This document shows positions 1-8,018 of a DNA stretch of 64,000 nucleotides, piece after piece. Position numbers and translations under genes: made by a program. This DNA comes from Polyangium spumosum (GTDB taxonomy: Bacteria; Myxococcota_A; Polyangia; Polyangiales; Polyangiaceae), in NCBI RefSeq assembly GCF_009649845.1, contig NZ_WJIE01000001.1, positions 1,287,054 through 1,351,053 on the forward strand. Direction: 5' to 3'. Positions within the stretch are counted from its first letter, which is position 1. Each line of letters begins with the position of its first letter. Below the pieces are notes generated by a model. That model was not told the DNA's origin, did not search any database, and worked only from the letters and a program-made list of their open reading frames with translations.

Positions 1-1160
1 TCGACAAACACATCTGCCCGCTGCACGGACCCGGGCCCGTCACGAAGACCTCGGAGACGGTCTTCATCAACAAGGTCGGCGTCGCGCGCGTGGGCGACGC
101 GTGCACGTGCATGGCGCCCTCCACGGCCCTCGGCGGGGGCAACGCCGAAAAACCCGACCAGGGATCGTGGAAGCTCAACGCGGACGGCGTCGCCACGCGA
201 GAGAGCAAGGTCGAGGGCGAGGGCACGGGCAAGTCGCTCAGAGAGGCGGTCGACAACGCGGCCGACGACGCGCTCGGCAACGCGATGAGCCCCGATCCGA
301 AGGCCAACCAGTGGCAACCCAAGGTCGCGGTCGGCGCCAACCGCGAGCTCTGGAGCGCGACGACCATCCCCAAGGGCCACGACGGCAAACCCCTCGACAA
401 CTACACGGACTGGTTCTCGGGCTCGACGCAGGGTTCCATCGGGGCAAACGCCGAGTTCGAGAGCGTTCGCGACATGAAGGCGAACGCCGGCGGCAAGGCC
501 GAGATCGAGGGCTCGCTCTTCCGCGCGGCGGGCAAGGCCGGCGACGCGGACGGGTGGGGCGAGGTCTCGGGCGAGGCGAAGGTCCTCACGGCGAAGGCCG
601 ACGCAAACGCGGGCGGGCAGTTCGAGGTCAAGGACGGGAGGGTCGAGGCGGCGTACGTCGAAGCGGGCGCAGGCGCGGGCGCGTCGGTCGTCGAGGGCAA
701 GGTCTCGGGGAAGAAGTCCGTGACGCTCTTCGGCCTCAAGATCAGCGCGGAGGGCGAGGGCTCGGGGGCGCTGCTCACGGCGGAGGCGCGCGCGAGCGCG
801 TTCGCGGGTTACCGCGACGGCAAGTTCCAGATGGGGTTCGGCGCGAAGGTCGGCGCGTTGCTCGCGGGCCTCGGCTTCAAGCTCAACATCACGATCGAGC
901 GGGCCGAGGAGGAGAAAAAAGAGCCGAAGGAGATCCCCGGCATGCCCGGCGTGATCGGCATCGACACGATCGCGATCGGCTGCATGACCGTGCTCATCGG
1001 CGGCAACCCGCCCGCGTACCGCCCCGGCGCGCCCGCGCCGGACAAGGCGCCCGGCGTCATCGTCGACGCGATCGGCATCCGCAACAAATCCCAGGCGATG
1101 ACGCTCAAGGCCGCGAAGCGCGCGGCCTCGCCGTTCACGCCGATCAAGTGTGATTTCTGA
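1..1160 (+). CDS. PAAR-domain T6SS spike-tip/cargo protein (5' end outside window)
   Basis: The frame is open from the first bases, so the start lies upstream; 385 residues are visible. The first ~35 residues read as a PAAR cone motif (DKHICPLHG, then TVFINKVGVARVGDACTC). PAAR proteins cap the VgrG spike of type VI secretion systems and carry effectors. Residues ~130-270 form a Gly/Ala-rich domain of alternating polar and apolar residues that looks like beta structure (repeated AGGKAEIEG, GEVSGEAKV, ADANAGGQF patterns). The C-terminus has a second PAAR-like half, IAIGCMTVLIGG followed by NPPAYRPG. It heads a same-strand run with DUF4123 and VgrG genes, which supports a T6SS role. The central domain is not recognised; it could be a toxin, a pore-former or a structural part. 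The missing N-terminus limits certainty. Confidence 0.8.
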   Translation, partial: DKHICPLHGPGPVTKTSETVFINKVGVARVGDACTCMAPSTALGGGNAEKPDQGSWKLNADGVATRESKVEGEGTGKSLREAVDNAADDALGNAMSPDPKANQWQPKVAVGANRELWSATTIPKGHDGKPLDNYTDWFSGSTQGSIGANAEFESVRDMKANAGGKAEIEGSLFRAAGKAGDADGWGEVSGEAKVLTAKADANAGGQFEVKDGRVEAAYVEAGAGAGASVVEGKVSGKKSVTLFGLKISAEGEGSGALLTAEARASAFAGYRDGKFQMGFGAKVGALLAGLGFKLNITIERAEEEKKEPKEIPGMPGVIGIDTIAIGCMTVLIGGNPPAYRPGAPAPDKAPGVIVDAIGIRNKSQAMTLKAAKRAASPFTPIKCDF

Positions 1161-1176
1161 GGGGGAACGAGGCTCG

Positions 1177-2091
1177 ATGGACACCGGCATACACGAGCGC
1201 GAGTCTCCCCTCGTCACGACCGCGGCCTTCGCCGACGGGATCGAGCGCCTCGCGGCTTCGGGTCGCCTCTTCGCCGCGGTCGACGCGGCCGACGCGCCGT
1301 ACGTCGCGGAGAAGGCCGCCGAAGCCGGCCCCCTCGGCGCCGTCTGTCTCTACAAACCGCGGGACGCGGCCGAGTGGGCTGACGCGGCGCCGTACCTCTT
1401 CCAGGTCGATTCTGCGGCGTGGACGTGGCTGCGCGAGGGCCTCGCAGAGGATCCGAGCCTCTGCGTCTTCGTGATCGCCGACACGAACCTCGAGGGCGTG
1501 CGGCGGCATTTTCGCCGCTACCTCGTGGTCCAGTCGCCGGCGGGCACGAAGATGAACTTCCGCTTCTACGATCCGCGCGTGCTCGTCACGTGGCTCGACT
1601 GCTGCACGGCGCTCGAGCTCGACGATTTCTACGGCCCGGTGAGCGAGTTCGGCATCCCCACGGAGGACGGCCTCGGCGCGCTCTTCTGGAAGCGCGTCAT
1701 CGAGGGCGCGCCGCGGCGGCGCGAGGACGTGCTCTACAAGCTCCGCCCCGCGCAGATGCGCGCCTTCTCGAAGGCGACCGAGGAGCGCTTCACCGATCGC
1801 ACGGTGAATTTCCTCCAGGCGCAGTTCCCGGACGCGCGGGAGGAGCCGAGGCCCCAGCTCAAGTTCTTCGTCGCGGACCAGATCGACAGGGCGCGCTCGA
1901 TGCACGGGTTCTCGACCGAGCTCGAGCTCGTGACATACGTCATCACGGCCTGGGCGCTCGGCGGTGATTTCGACACGGCGATGCCTGCCGTGGCGGAGAC
2001 GCTCGCGGCCAAGCACCTCTCGTCCGGTGACAAGGCCGCGTGGATCTCGGAGTTCACGCGCAAGCTTCTTCGTACGCTCGAGGAGACCTGA
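1177..2091 (+). CDS. DUF4123 T6SS adaptor protein
   Basis: 304 aa. An in-frame GTG exists at 1150, but ATG 1177 has a GAGGGGGA ribosome site ahead of it and gives a normal N-terminus. Residues ~30-170 match the DUF4123 pattern: a short hydrophobic strand (LFAAVDAADAPYV), a central LCVFVIADTNLEGVRRHFRRYLVV block, then FRFYDPRVL and a GPVSEFGIP turn. DUF4123 (Tap/TEC) proteins are cytoplasmic adaptors that load an effector onto its VgrG or PAAR partner. Only 16 bp separate it from the PAAR gene and 3 bp from the predicted lipase, so it is probably the loader for one of them. The C-terminal ~100 residues are helical and not recognised. Confidence 0.8.
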   Translation: MDTGIHERESPLVTTAAFADGIERLAASGRLFAAVDAADAPYVAEKAAEAGPLGAVCLYKPRDAAEWADAAPYLFQVDSAAWTWLREGLAEDPSLCVFVIADTNLEGVRRHFRRYLVVQSPAGTKMNFRFYDPRVLVTWLDCCTALELDDFYGPVSEFGIPTEDGLGALFWKRVIEGAPRRREDVLYKLRPAQMRAFSKATEERFTDRTVNFLQAQFPDAREEPRPQLKFFVADQIDRARSMHGFSTELELVTYVITAWALGGDFDTAMPAVAETLAAKHLSSGDKAAWISEFTRKLLRTLEET

Positions 2092-2094
2092 GTC

Positions 2095-3393
2095 ATGCCG
2101 GGTGGCAATCTTCTGCAGAGAGCTTGGAGCACGGCCTCGAACGCCGCCAAGAAGACGGCCGGCGCGATCACCGGCGGCGCGAAGGCGATCGGCGACGGCA
2201 TCGTCAGCGGCGCGAAGGCCGTGGGCAATGCCGCGGTCGCGATCAAGGACGGCATCAAGGAGGGCGTCCGCAGCGGGACACGCGCCGTCGCCGACGCCGG
2301 CTACAACGCCCTCGGCGCGGGCAAGGACGCGCTCGACTCCGGGGCGAAGAAGGTCAGCGACGCCTACGGCAAGGCCAAAGAGTTCTTCACGGGCCAGCCG
2401 CCCGCGCAGCCCTGTATTGCTTGCACCGGGAAGGACGTCGATCACGACGGCTCGCTCTTCGGCTACGTGAACGGTCAATGCAAGCCGCTCACGGACAAGG
2501 GCCAGCCAGTCACGCCCGACGACGTCGCGAAGGCGAAGCAGGCCGGATACAACCCGGTCACGAACAAGGGCGACCGCGCGGACAAGAAAGGCGCGGCCGA
2601 CGAGGGGGATTACAACACCTCGGCGGAGACGTCCGAGTGCTGCAAGAAATGCAACGCGGGCAAACCGCCGCGGACCATCTTCTACGTCAATGGCATCAAC
2701 ACGGACCGCGACGCGCATTGCAAGACGCTGAAGCAGATCGGCGACATGACGTGCGCGACGGTCATCGGCGTGTACAACGCGACCGAGGGGTTCGCGCGTG
2801 ACGCGCAGCAGACGTCGAAGGATCGCCGCTTGATCCGCGAGGCCGCGGCGGGCAAGAAGGACCTCACCACGGACGGCCGCAACCCCGCGGTGAACACGCT
2901 GAGCGATCTCGTCGTGCAGGAGCGCGAGGCGGGCAGGCCCGTCGAGATCTTCGCCCACAGCCAGGGCGGCGCCGTGACGAGCCTCGCGCTCTTCGACGCG
3001 AACAACGAGCTCAAGGCGGGCTCGTCCGCGCCGAACGCCGGGCTCGACGGGAACGTGAAGGTCACGAGCTTCGGCTCTGCGGCGCCGCAATGGGTGCAGG
3101 GCCCGGACTACGAGCATTACGTCCACGTGAACGACGCGACGCCGATGGTCTTCGGCCTCGGCGACAAGAAGAGCGACCATGACAAGTACGCGAACGGAGA
3201 CGTCGTCCTCTTCTCGGGCGAGCGCGGCCAGAAGGCCGATTTCGCGATGGATGGGCAGAAGCTCGACAAGAACTGGCTGCCGGGCATGACCGAATACCAC
3301 GGCATCGACGACGACCTGTACTTCAAGGCGTACAACCAGAAGCAGAAGGCCGACAAGACCGGCGACACCTGCGGCTGCGGCAAGAACAAGTGA
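2095..3393 (+). CDS. Predicted T6SS lipase effector (alpha/beta hydrolase, AHSQGG)
   Basis: 432 aa. Residues 1-100 are Gly/Ala/Lys-rich amphipathic repeats (AIGDGIVSGAKAVGNAAVAIKDGI-like), followed by a Cys-rich linker (PCIACTG, ECCKKC). The catalytic domain starts near residue 190 with FYVNGINTD. It has the nucleophile elbow AHSQGG (Ser289), a likely Asp347 in HVNDATP and a likely His402 in EYHGID, giving a complete Ser-Asp-His triad. The C-terminus ends in CGCGKNK. There is no signal peptide, as expected for T6SS cargo. It sits 3 bp after the DUF4123 adaptor gene and upstream of VgrG. T6SS lipases (Tle families) cleave membrane phospholipids of rival cells; membership of a named Tle family cannot be decided here. 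No obvious immunity protein with a signal peptide follows directly. Confidence 0.72.
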   Translation: MPGGNLLQRAWSTASNAAKKTAGAITGGAKAIGDGIVSGAKAVGNAAVAIKDGIKEGVRSGTRAVADAGYNALGAGKDALDSGAKKVSDAYGKAKEFFTGQPPAQPCIACTGKDVDHDGSLFGYVNGQCKPLTDKGQPVTPDDVAKAKQAGYNPVTNKGDRADKKGAADEGDYNTSAETSECCKKCNAGKPPRTIFYVNGINTDRDAHCKTLKQIGDMTCATVIGVYNATEGFARDAQQTSKDRRLIREAAAGKKDLTTDGRNPAVNTLSDLVVQEREAGRPVEIFAHSQGGAVTSLALFDANNELKAGSSAPNAGLDGNVKVTSFGSAAPQWVQGPDYEHYVHVNDATPMVFGLGDKKSDHDKYANGDVVLFSGERGQKADFAMDGQKLDKNWLPGMTEYHGIDDDLYFKAYNQKQKADKTGDTCGCGKNK

Positions 3394-3424
3394 TCTCGCT
3401 CGGAGAGAGGCGCTAGGGACGAAT

Positions 3425-3937
3425 ATGGCGACGCACGGAGACAGGCCGCCGGGGCGGGACAGGGCCGAGGCCCTCATGCAGTTCTACGCGCGCAAGGAGG
3501 GCCGCTACGACGCGGAGCTCGACGCGGGCGGGGACGTCTCGTTCGGCGAGTTCGGCTTCCGGCACGACGCCGACAAGGACGCCCTCACGGGCCGCGTCTT
3601 CGTGGCGAAGGCGTGGCGCCAGGGCGCGCCCGAGGCGCAGATCGACAATTTCATGAAGGTCGGCCGCGCGCTCAACGATCCGGCGATCGGCGGGCTCTTC
3701 GAGCAGGGCGGGGGGTATTTCCACCTCGACCCGGACAAACGCATGTATTTCCTGAAGAAGGATTTCCCTCTCGCCACGACGACGCGGGAGGGCCTCGACG
3801 AGGGCATGGAGGAGCTCCGGGAGCTCGCGGCCGTGTGGACGACGCGCTGGTTCGCGCGCGTCGCGGACATCACGCACGGCCGCGCGCTCCCGCCGCTGCG
3901 CCCCGTGAAGCGGGACGATCCCGACGAACAGATCTGA
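3425..3937 (+). CDS. Small acidic T6SS-cluster protein of unknown function
   Basis: 170 aa, cytosolic with no signal peptide or membrane segment. It is not firmly recognised. Visible features are an early GGDVSFGEFGFRHD strand region, a helix DNFMKVGRALNDPAIGGLFEQGG, a strand pair FHLDPDKRMYFLKKDFPL and a long C-terminal helix EGMEELRELAAVWTTRWFARVADI. This alpha-beta-beta-alpha layout resembles small secretion chaperones of the CesT/SycN class, so a chaperone for the lipase or VgrG is plausible. An immunity protein is the alternative, but lack of export argues against it if the lipase acts on the outer face of membranes. It lies 31 bp after the lipase gene and 20 bp before VgrG. Confidence 0.6.
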   Translation: MATHGDRPPGRDRAEALMQFYARKEGRYDAELDAGGDVSFGEFGFRHDADKDALTGRVFVAKAWRQGAPEAQIDNFMKVGRALNDPAIGGLFEQGGGYFHLDPDKRMYFLKKDFPLATTTREGLDEGMEELRELAAVWTTRWFARVADITHGRALPPLRPVKRDDPDEQI

Positions 3938-3957
3938 CGGAATCGACGAGGCCGACC

Positions 3958-6270
3958 ATGGCAGAGCTCGAGCTTGCTTTCGAAAACAACGAGGACTCCC
4001 TCGACGTCCGGCATTTCTCCGTGCGGGAGGTGATCTCGGGCTCGTTCGACGTGGGCGTGCTCGCGCGCTCCCGCCTCGCCGGGCTCGATCTCGAGAGCTT
4101 CGTCGGTCGCCCGGCGGCGTTCCTCATGATGGGCGGTCCGCTCGCGTCCCCGCGCGCCTGGTCCGGCGTCGCGAGCCACATCCAGATGGTGCAGGCCGAG
4201 CTGACGGGCCTGTCCACCTATTTCGTGCGGATCGTCCCGCAGATGTTCCTGCTCCGGCTCCGCAAGCGGAACCGCATCTTCCAGCACATGACGATCCCGC
4301 AGATCGTGCAGAAGATCCTCGGTGAATACTCGATCGTCCACCAGATGAAGACGACCGACGATCACCAGGAGCACGAGTATCGCGTCCAGTACGAGGAGAG
4401 CGATTTCGATTTCGTGAGCCGCCTGCTCGAGGAGGAGGGCATCTCCTACCATTTCAAGCAGGTCGGCGGCGGCAAGGCCGGCTCGTACACGACCGAGCTC
4501 ATCCTGGCGGACAAACCCGAGGCGGGCGAGGAGCGCCCCGTGCTGCCGTTCGTCTATGCGCCGAACCAGGACGCGCGCCAGGAGTTCGTCCGCAACCTCA
4601 AGGTCGCGCACCGCATTCGCCCCGGCGCGGCGAGCTTCCGCGACTACGACTTCGTGCGCCCCGATTTCCACCTGCTCGGCGACGCGACGAAGTCGGACAA
4701 ACCCGAGGATTTCTACGAGCTCTATCGCTACGCGCCGGCCGCGCTCGTCAAGGATCGGCGCGAGAAGCCGCGCGTCCCCGGCGACATCGAGGGCAAGCTC
4801 GCGGCCGACATCGATCTCGCGGCCGCGCGCCGCGGCAAGCGCGAGATCGAGTTCGATTCGAATGCCTACGACCTCGCGCCGGGCGTCCTCTTCACCGTCT
4901 CCGGCCACCCGCGCGGCGACGTCACGGCGGGCCGCTACCTCTGCACCGAGATCAGCGTCGAGGGCACGCACGACGGCGAGTGGAGCCTCTCCGGCGCGGC
5001 CGCGTTCGTCGAGGAGAAGACGCGGTTCCGGCCCGTGAAGGTCACGCCGAAGCCCGTCGTCGAGGGCGTCGAGAGCGCGATCGTCGTGGGCCCGAAGGGC
5101 GAGGAGATCCACACCGACGAGCACGGCCGCGTCCGCGTGCAGTTCCACTGGGATCGCGACGGCCAGTACGACGATCAATCGTCCTGCTGGATCCGCGTGA
5201 GCCAGGCCTGGGCCGGCGGCGCGTTTGGCATGATCGTGCTGCCGCGCGTGAGCCAGGAGGTCTTGATCGGCTTCCTCGAAGGGGATCCCGATCAGCCCGT
5301 CCTCATCGGCCGCGCGTACAACAAGGTCGCGCCCGTGCCCTTCAACCTCCCCGAACAGCGGACGGTGAGCACCTGGAAATCGCAGTCCTCGCCGAAATCC
5401 GAGGGCTGGAACGAGATCACCTTCGACGACGCCGCGGGCAAGGAGGTGCTCTACGTGCAGGCCCAGAGAAACCTCTCCAAGCTCGTCAAGGCGAACGAGA
5501 ACGAGCGCACGGGCGCGAACCGCTCGATCTTCGTCGGCGCGAACCGCAGCTCCTTCATCGGCGCCGTCGACAACGTCCTCGTCGGCCAGCGCAGCGTCGC
5601 GGCCATGGTCGAGTGGAAGGAGACGGAGCCGAACAAGCCCCCGACGATGGTGCTCAAGGAGACGATGATCGAGACGATCCACCCGAAGATCTCGCTCACC
5701 ACGGGCAAGGGCACGAGCCTCATCGACGACGCGGACATCAACCTGCTCGCCGATCGTAATGTCGTCCTGAAATCGGGCAAAGAAGTCATCATCGAGGGCA
5801 AACACGTCTACATCAACACGAAGAGCGTGCCCGGCCAGGCGCCCAAGGTGGAGGGCAGCGCGAGCGACGGCGCGCGCAGGCCCGAGGGCCGCACGCTCGG
5901 CGCGGTGCGCGAGGTCTTCGGCCAGCCGAAGCCGAGGGCCGTGCGCCTCGCGATGCAGCGCCAGATCATCACGTACCGGCCCCCCACGCCGAAGCAGGTC
6001 TTCATGGCGGGGTTGCCGGGACAAGCGATCGCGCAGGTGCACGCGCGCGCGAAGGTCGCACTCGATTTCTTGAAGAACTTCGGCAAGAAATTCGACCAGG
6101 CCCTCGGCGGGCTGCGCGACTTCTTGCCGTCCGAGGCGAGCGAGATCCTGAGCCAGGTGCAGGGCATCGACCTGAAGAAGCCGGTGCAGAGCATCGTGGA
6201 GAAGGGCCTGCCGAAGCTCATCAGCGCCTCCATCCAGACCCCGCCCTTCGTCCCGCCGGGCCTGCTCTGA
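3958..6270 (+). CDS. vgrG: VgrG/TssI spike protein with C-terminal extension
   Basis: 770 aa from ATG 3958. The reading frame is open further upstream but overlaps the previous gene. Residues ~1-370 are the gp27-like part, with the hallmark EYRVQYEESDFDFVSRLLEEEGI. Residues ~380-470 are the gp5-like OB fold (GEEIHTDEHGRVRVQFHWDRDG, then CWIRVSQAWAGGAFG and LPRVSQEVLIGFLEGDPDQP). A beta-prism region follows (SEGWNEITFDDAAGKEV through KEVIIEGKHVYINTKS). The last ~150 residues are not part of a standard VgrG: Arg/Pro-rich, then helical (AKVALDFLKNFGKKFDQALGGL), ending in Pro-rich PPFVPPGLL. VgrG trimers form the membrane-puncturing spike of the T6SS. The extension may bind cargo. Confidence 0.93.
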   Translation: MAELELAFENNEDSLDVRHFSVREVISGSFDVGVLARSRLAGLDLESFVGRPAAFLMMGGPLASPRAWSGVASHIQMVQAELTGLSTYFVRIVPQMFLLRLRKRNRIFQHMTIPQIVQKILGEYSIVHQMKTTDDHQEHEYRVQYEESDFDFVSRLLEEEGISYHFKQVGGGKAGSYTTELILADKPEAGEERPVLPFVYAPNQDARQEFVRNLKVAHRIRPGAASFRDYDFVRPDFHLLGDATKSDKPEDFYELYRYAPAALVKDRREKPRVPGDIEGKLAADIDLAAARRGKREIEFDSNAYDLAPGVLFTVSGHPRGDVTAGRYLCTEISVEGTHDGEWSLSGAAAFVEEKTRFRPVKVTPKPVVEGVESAIVVGPKGEEIHTDEHGRVRVQFHWDRDGQYDDQSSCWIRVSQAWAGGAFGMIVLPRVSQEVLIGFLEGDPDQPVLIGRAYNKVAPVPFNLPEQRTVSTWKSQSSPKSEGWNEITFDDAAGKEVLYVQAQRNLSKLVKANENERTGANRSIFVGANRSSFIGAVDNVLVGQRSVAAMVEWKETEPNKPPTMVLKETMIETIHPKISLTTGKGTSLIDDADINLLADRNVVLKSGKEVIIEGKHVYINTKSVPGQAPKVEGSASDGARRPEGRTLGAVREVFGQPKPRAVRLAMQRQIITYRPPTPKQVFMAGLPGQAIAQVHARAKVALDFLKNFGKKFDQALGGLRDFLPSEASEILSQVQGIDLKKPVQSIVEKGLPKLISASIQTPPFVPPGLL

Positions 6271-6314
6271 GCCACGAGCGGCCTCCTGCACGAGCTGAAC
6301 GAGTATTTCAGGGA

Positions 6315-7334
6315 ATGGCCAGCCAACGCGCCGCAATCCGCTACCAGCAACGCACACTCCACGCGCCCGTGCCGAGCGACGCCGCCGTTCGGCTCTGCCG
6401 GCTCGCGCCCGGCGGCCACCGCATCGCGTTCGTCCGCGAGGACGAAGGCGAGGACCAGAGCGGGATCTGGATCGCGGAGATCGGAAATGCCCACACGGCC
6501 CGGCTCCTCGTCCCCATGAAGCCGGGCGACGTCGAGGATCTCGCGTTTTCCCCCGACGGCGCGCGTATCGCCTATCGCGTCGCGCCCCTGCTCGGCGCCC
6601 GCGCCACCGTCGGCTGGGCGAGCGCGGAGACGCCGGGCGAGATCCGGCGCGTGGAAGGGACCGGGTACGGCTTCACGCCCGGCGGCGGCGCCATCCTCGT
6701 CGCCGACCCCTACCGCAAATCGCTGCTCCGTTATGGCCTCGACGAGGCCGAGCCGCGCGAGCTCGGCCCCTTCGAGGACGACGCCGATCCCTCATTTCCC
6801 GCGCAGATCGCGGTCTCGCCCGACGGCGCGCACATCGTGTACACGGCCGGTCGCGACGGCGAGGAGATCTCCGAGGTCTGGCTCGTCAAGCGCGACAAGG
6901 GCGTGGTCGTGACGTCGATCCTCACCGAGATCCCGGGGGCGAACGTGCACATCCGGCCTTTCTGGTCCCCGAAGGGCGCGACGCTTGGCCTCTTCTGCGT
7001 GCACGAGGACCAGGAGAAGAGCGCGCTCATCGTCGTCCCGCGCCTCGAGGGCGAGGGGCACGTGCTCTACGAGAGCGGCCTGCTCGATCCGCCGGGGACG
7101 CCCACGTTCACGCCCTCCGCCCGCTCCATCGCCTTTTTCCGTGCGGAGAAGCCGGATCACGAGGAGCGCCCGGGCGAGACCCGCCTCGTCCTGCTCGACG
7201 TCAAGCGCGAGACCTTCGCGGCGCTGACCGAGGTGGACGAGGTCTCGGGCACGCCTCGGTTGTTCGATGACCACACGATCGCCGTGGACGGCGAGGGGCA
7301 AGCGCACCTCTTCGTATTCGACGATCCGCTCTGA
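6315..7334 (+). CDS. TolB/WD40-like beta-propeller protein, T6SS-linked
   Basis: 339 aa, no signal peptide. Repeated propeller blades are visible as hydrophobic strand plus SPDG turns: LAFSPDGARIAYRV, IAVSPDGAHIVYTAG, and degenerate copies FWSPKGATLGLF and FTPSARSIAFF. This is typical of TolB/DPP-IV type six- or seven-blade propellers. It begins 44 bp after vgrG on the same strand, so it is probably co-expressed with the spike module. No catalytic motif is seen, so a binding or scaffold role, or an immunity-like function against the nearby effector, is only inference. Confidence 0.62.
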   Translation: MASQRAAIRYQQRTLHAPVPSDAAVRLCRLAPGGHRIAFVREDEGEDQSGIWIAEIGNAHTARLLVPMKPGDVEDLAFSPDGARIAYRVAPLLGARATVGWASAETPGEIRRVEGTGYGFTPGGGAILVADPYRKSLLRYGLDEAEPRELGPFEDDADPSFPAQIAVSPDGAHIVYTAGRDGEEISEVWLVKRDKGVVVTSILTEIPGANVHIRPFWSPKGATLGLFCVHEDQEKSALIVVPRLEGEGHVLYESGLLDPPGTPTFTPSARSIAFFRAEKPDHEERPGETRLVLLDVKRETFAALTEVDEVSGTPRLFDDHTIAVDGEGQAHLFVFDDPL

Positions 7335-7374
7335 CGATGGTGCTAGACTCGATTCCAGCAAGGAAGAGCTCGAC

Positions 7375-7980
7375 ATGGCGCTCGACGATCCGGATCTCCC
7401 GACCTCTGGTGTCTTCCCGAACGCGGAAGAGCTGAAGGATTGCATCACCGTCACGGTCCGGCAGCCTCGCTCGGATCTCGATTTCAGCGTTCTCTTGCCC
7501 GACGGCTGGTACCAGCAGCCGGCGCCGGTGGACAAGATCAACTTCTCGAAGGAGTCCGAGTTCATGCCGCTCGCGCTCTTCAGCGCGGCGAAGGAGATGC
7601 TCCCGCCGATCCTCTTCATGGTCGGCGTCCGCCCCGCGCCGAAGAAGGGCAACGTGGCCGAGTGGCTGGAGCGGCAATGTTATCTGCAGCAATTCGCGCT
7701 CCTGCGCATGAAGCTCAACAAGTTCCCGTTCGGCTGGGCGGCGGAGGCGGTCGCGCTGCACGCGAGTGATTTCGGCAAGATGAAGCTGCGCGTCACGATG
7801 TTCGAGGACGGCAACCGCCTCTTCGTGCTCACCGGAATGGCGCCGCTCGACGTGTGGGACGCGTGGGTCGTCCCCTTGGGGCTCTGCGTCAACACCTTCG
7901 AGCTGCTCCAGCCCAAGGGTCAGAGCGCTCCGCTCGCGCCGAAGTACTCCGAGGGCGAAGGCGAGCCCGAGGAGAAGTAG
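7375..7980 (+). CDS. Small DcrB/DUF1795-like protein at end of T6SS module
   Basis: 201 aa from ATG 7375, which has an AAGGAAGA ribosome site; an upstream in-frame start would overlap the previous gene. The body reads FSVLLPDGWYQQ, a helix-rich centre (VAEWLERQCYLQQFALLRM), then strands LRVTMFEDGNRLFVLTGMAP, a layout like DcrB/PsbP-type folds. Eag-type T6SS chaperones (DUF1795) share this fold and bind PAAR effectors with membrane segments. That role is only a suggestion here, because no such effector is visible. It is the last gene of the rightward module and faces a convergent gene across a hairpin. Confidence 0.55.
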   Translation: MALDDPDLPTSGVFPNAEELKDCITVTVRQPRSDLDFSVLLPDGWYQQPAPVDKINFSKESEFMPLALFSAAKEMLPPILFMVGVRPAPKKGNVAEWLERQCYLQQFALLRMKLNKFPFGWAAEAVALHASDFGKMKLRVTMFEDGNRLFVLTGMAPLDVWDAWVVPLGLCVNTFELLQPKGQSAPLAPKYSEGEGEPEEK

Positions 7981-7982
7981 CC

Positions 7983-8005
7983 CCCGGGGGGCATGCGCCC
8001 CCGGG
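7983..8005. terminator. Bidirectional hairpin between convergent genes
   Basis: Inverted repeat CCCGGGGG / CCCCCGGG with a 7-nt loop (GCATGCG), in the 38-bp gap between convergent genes ending at 7980 and 8019. On the + strand it is followed by CGGCCTTGTTACTT, a weak T-tract. It could terminate both transcripts. Confidence 0.5.
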
Positions 8006-8018
8006 CGGCCTTGTTACT

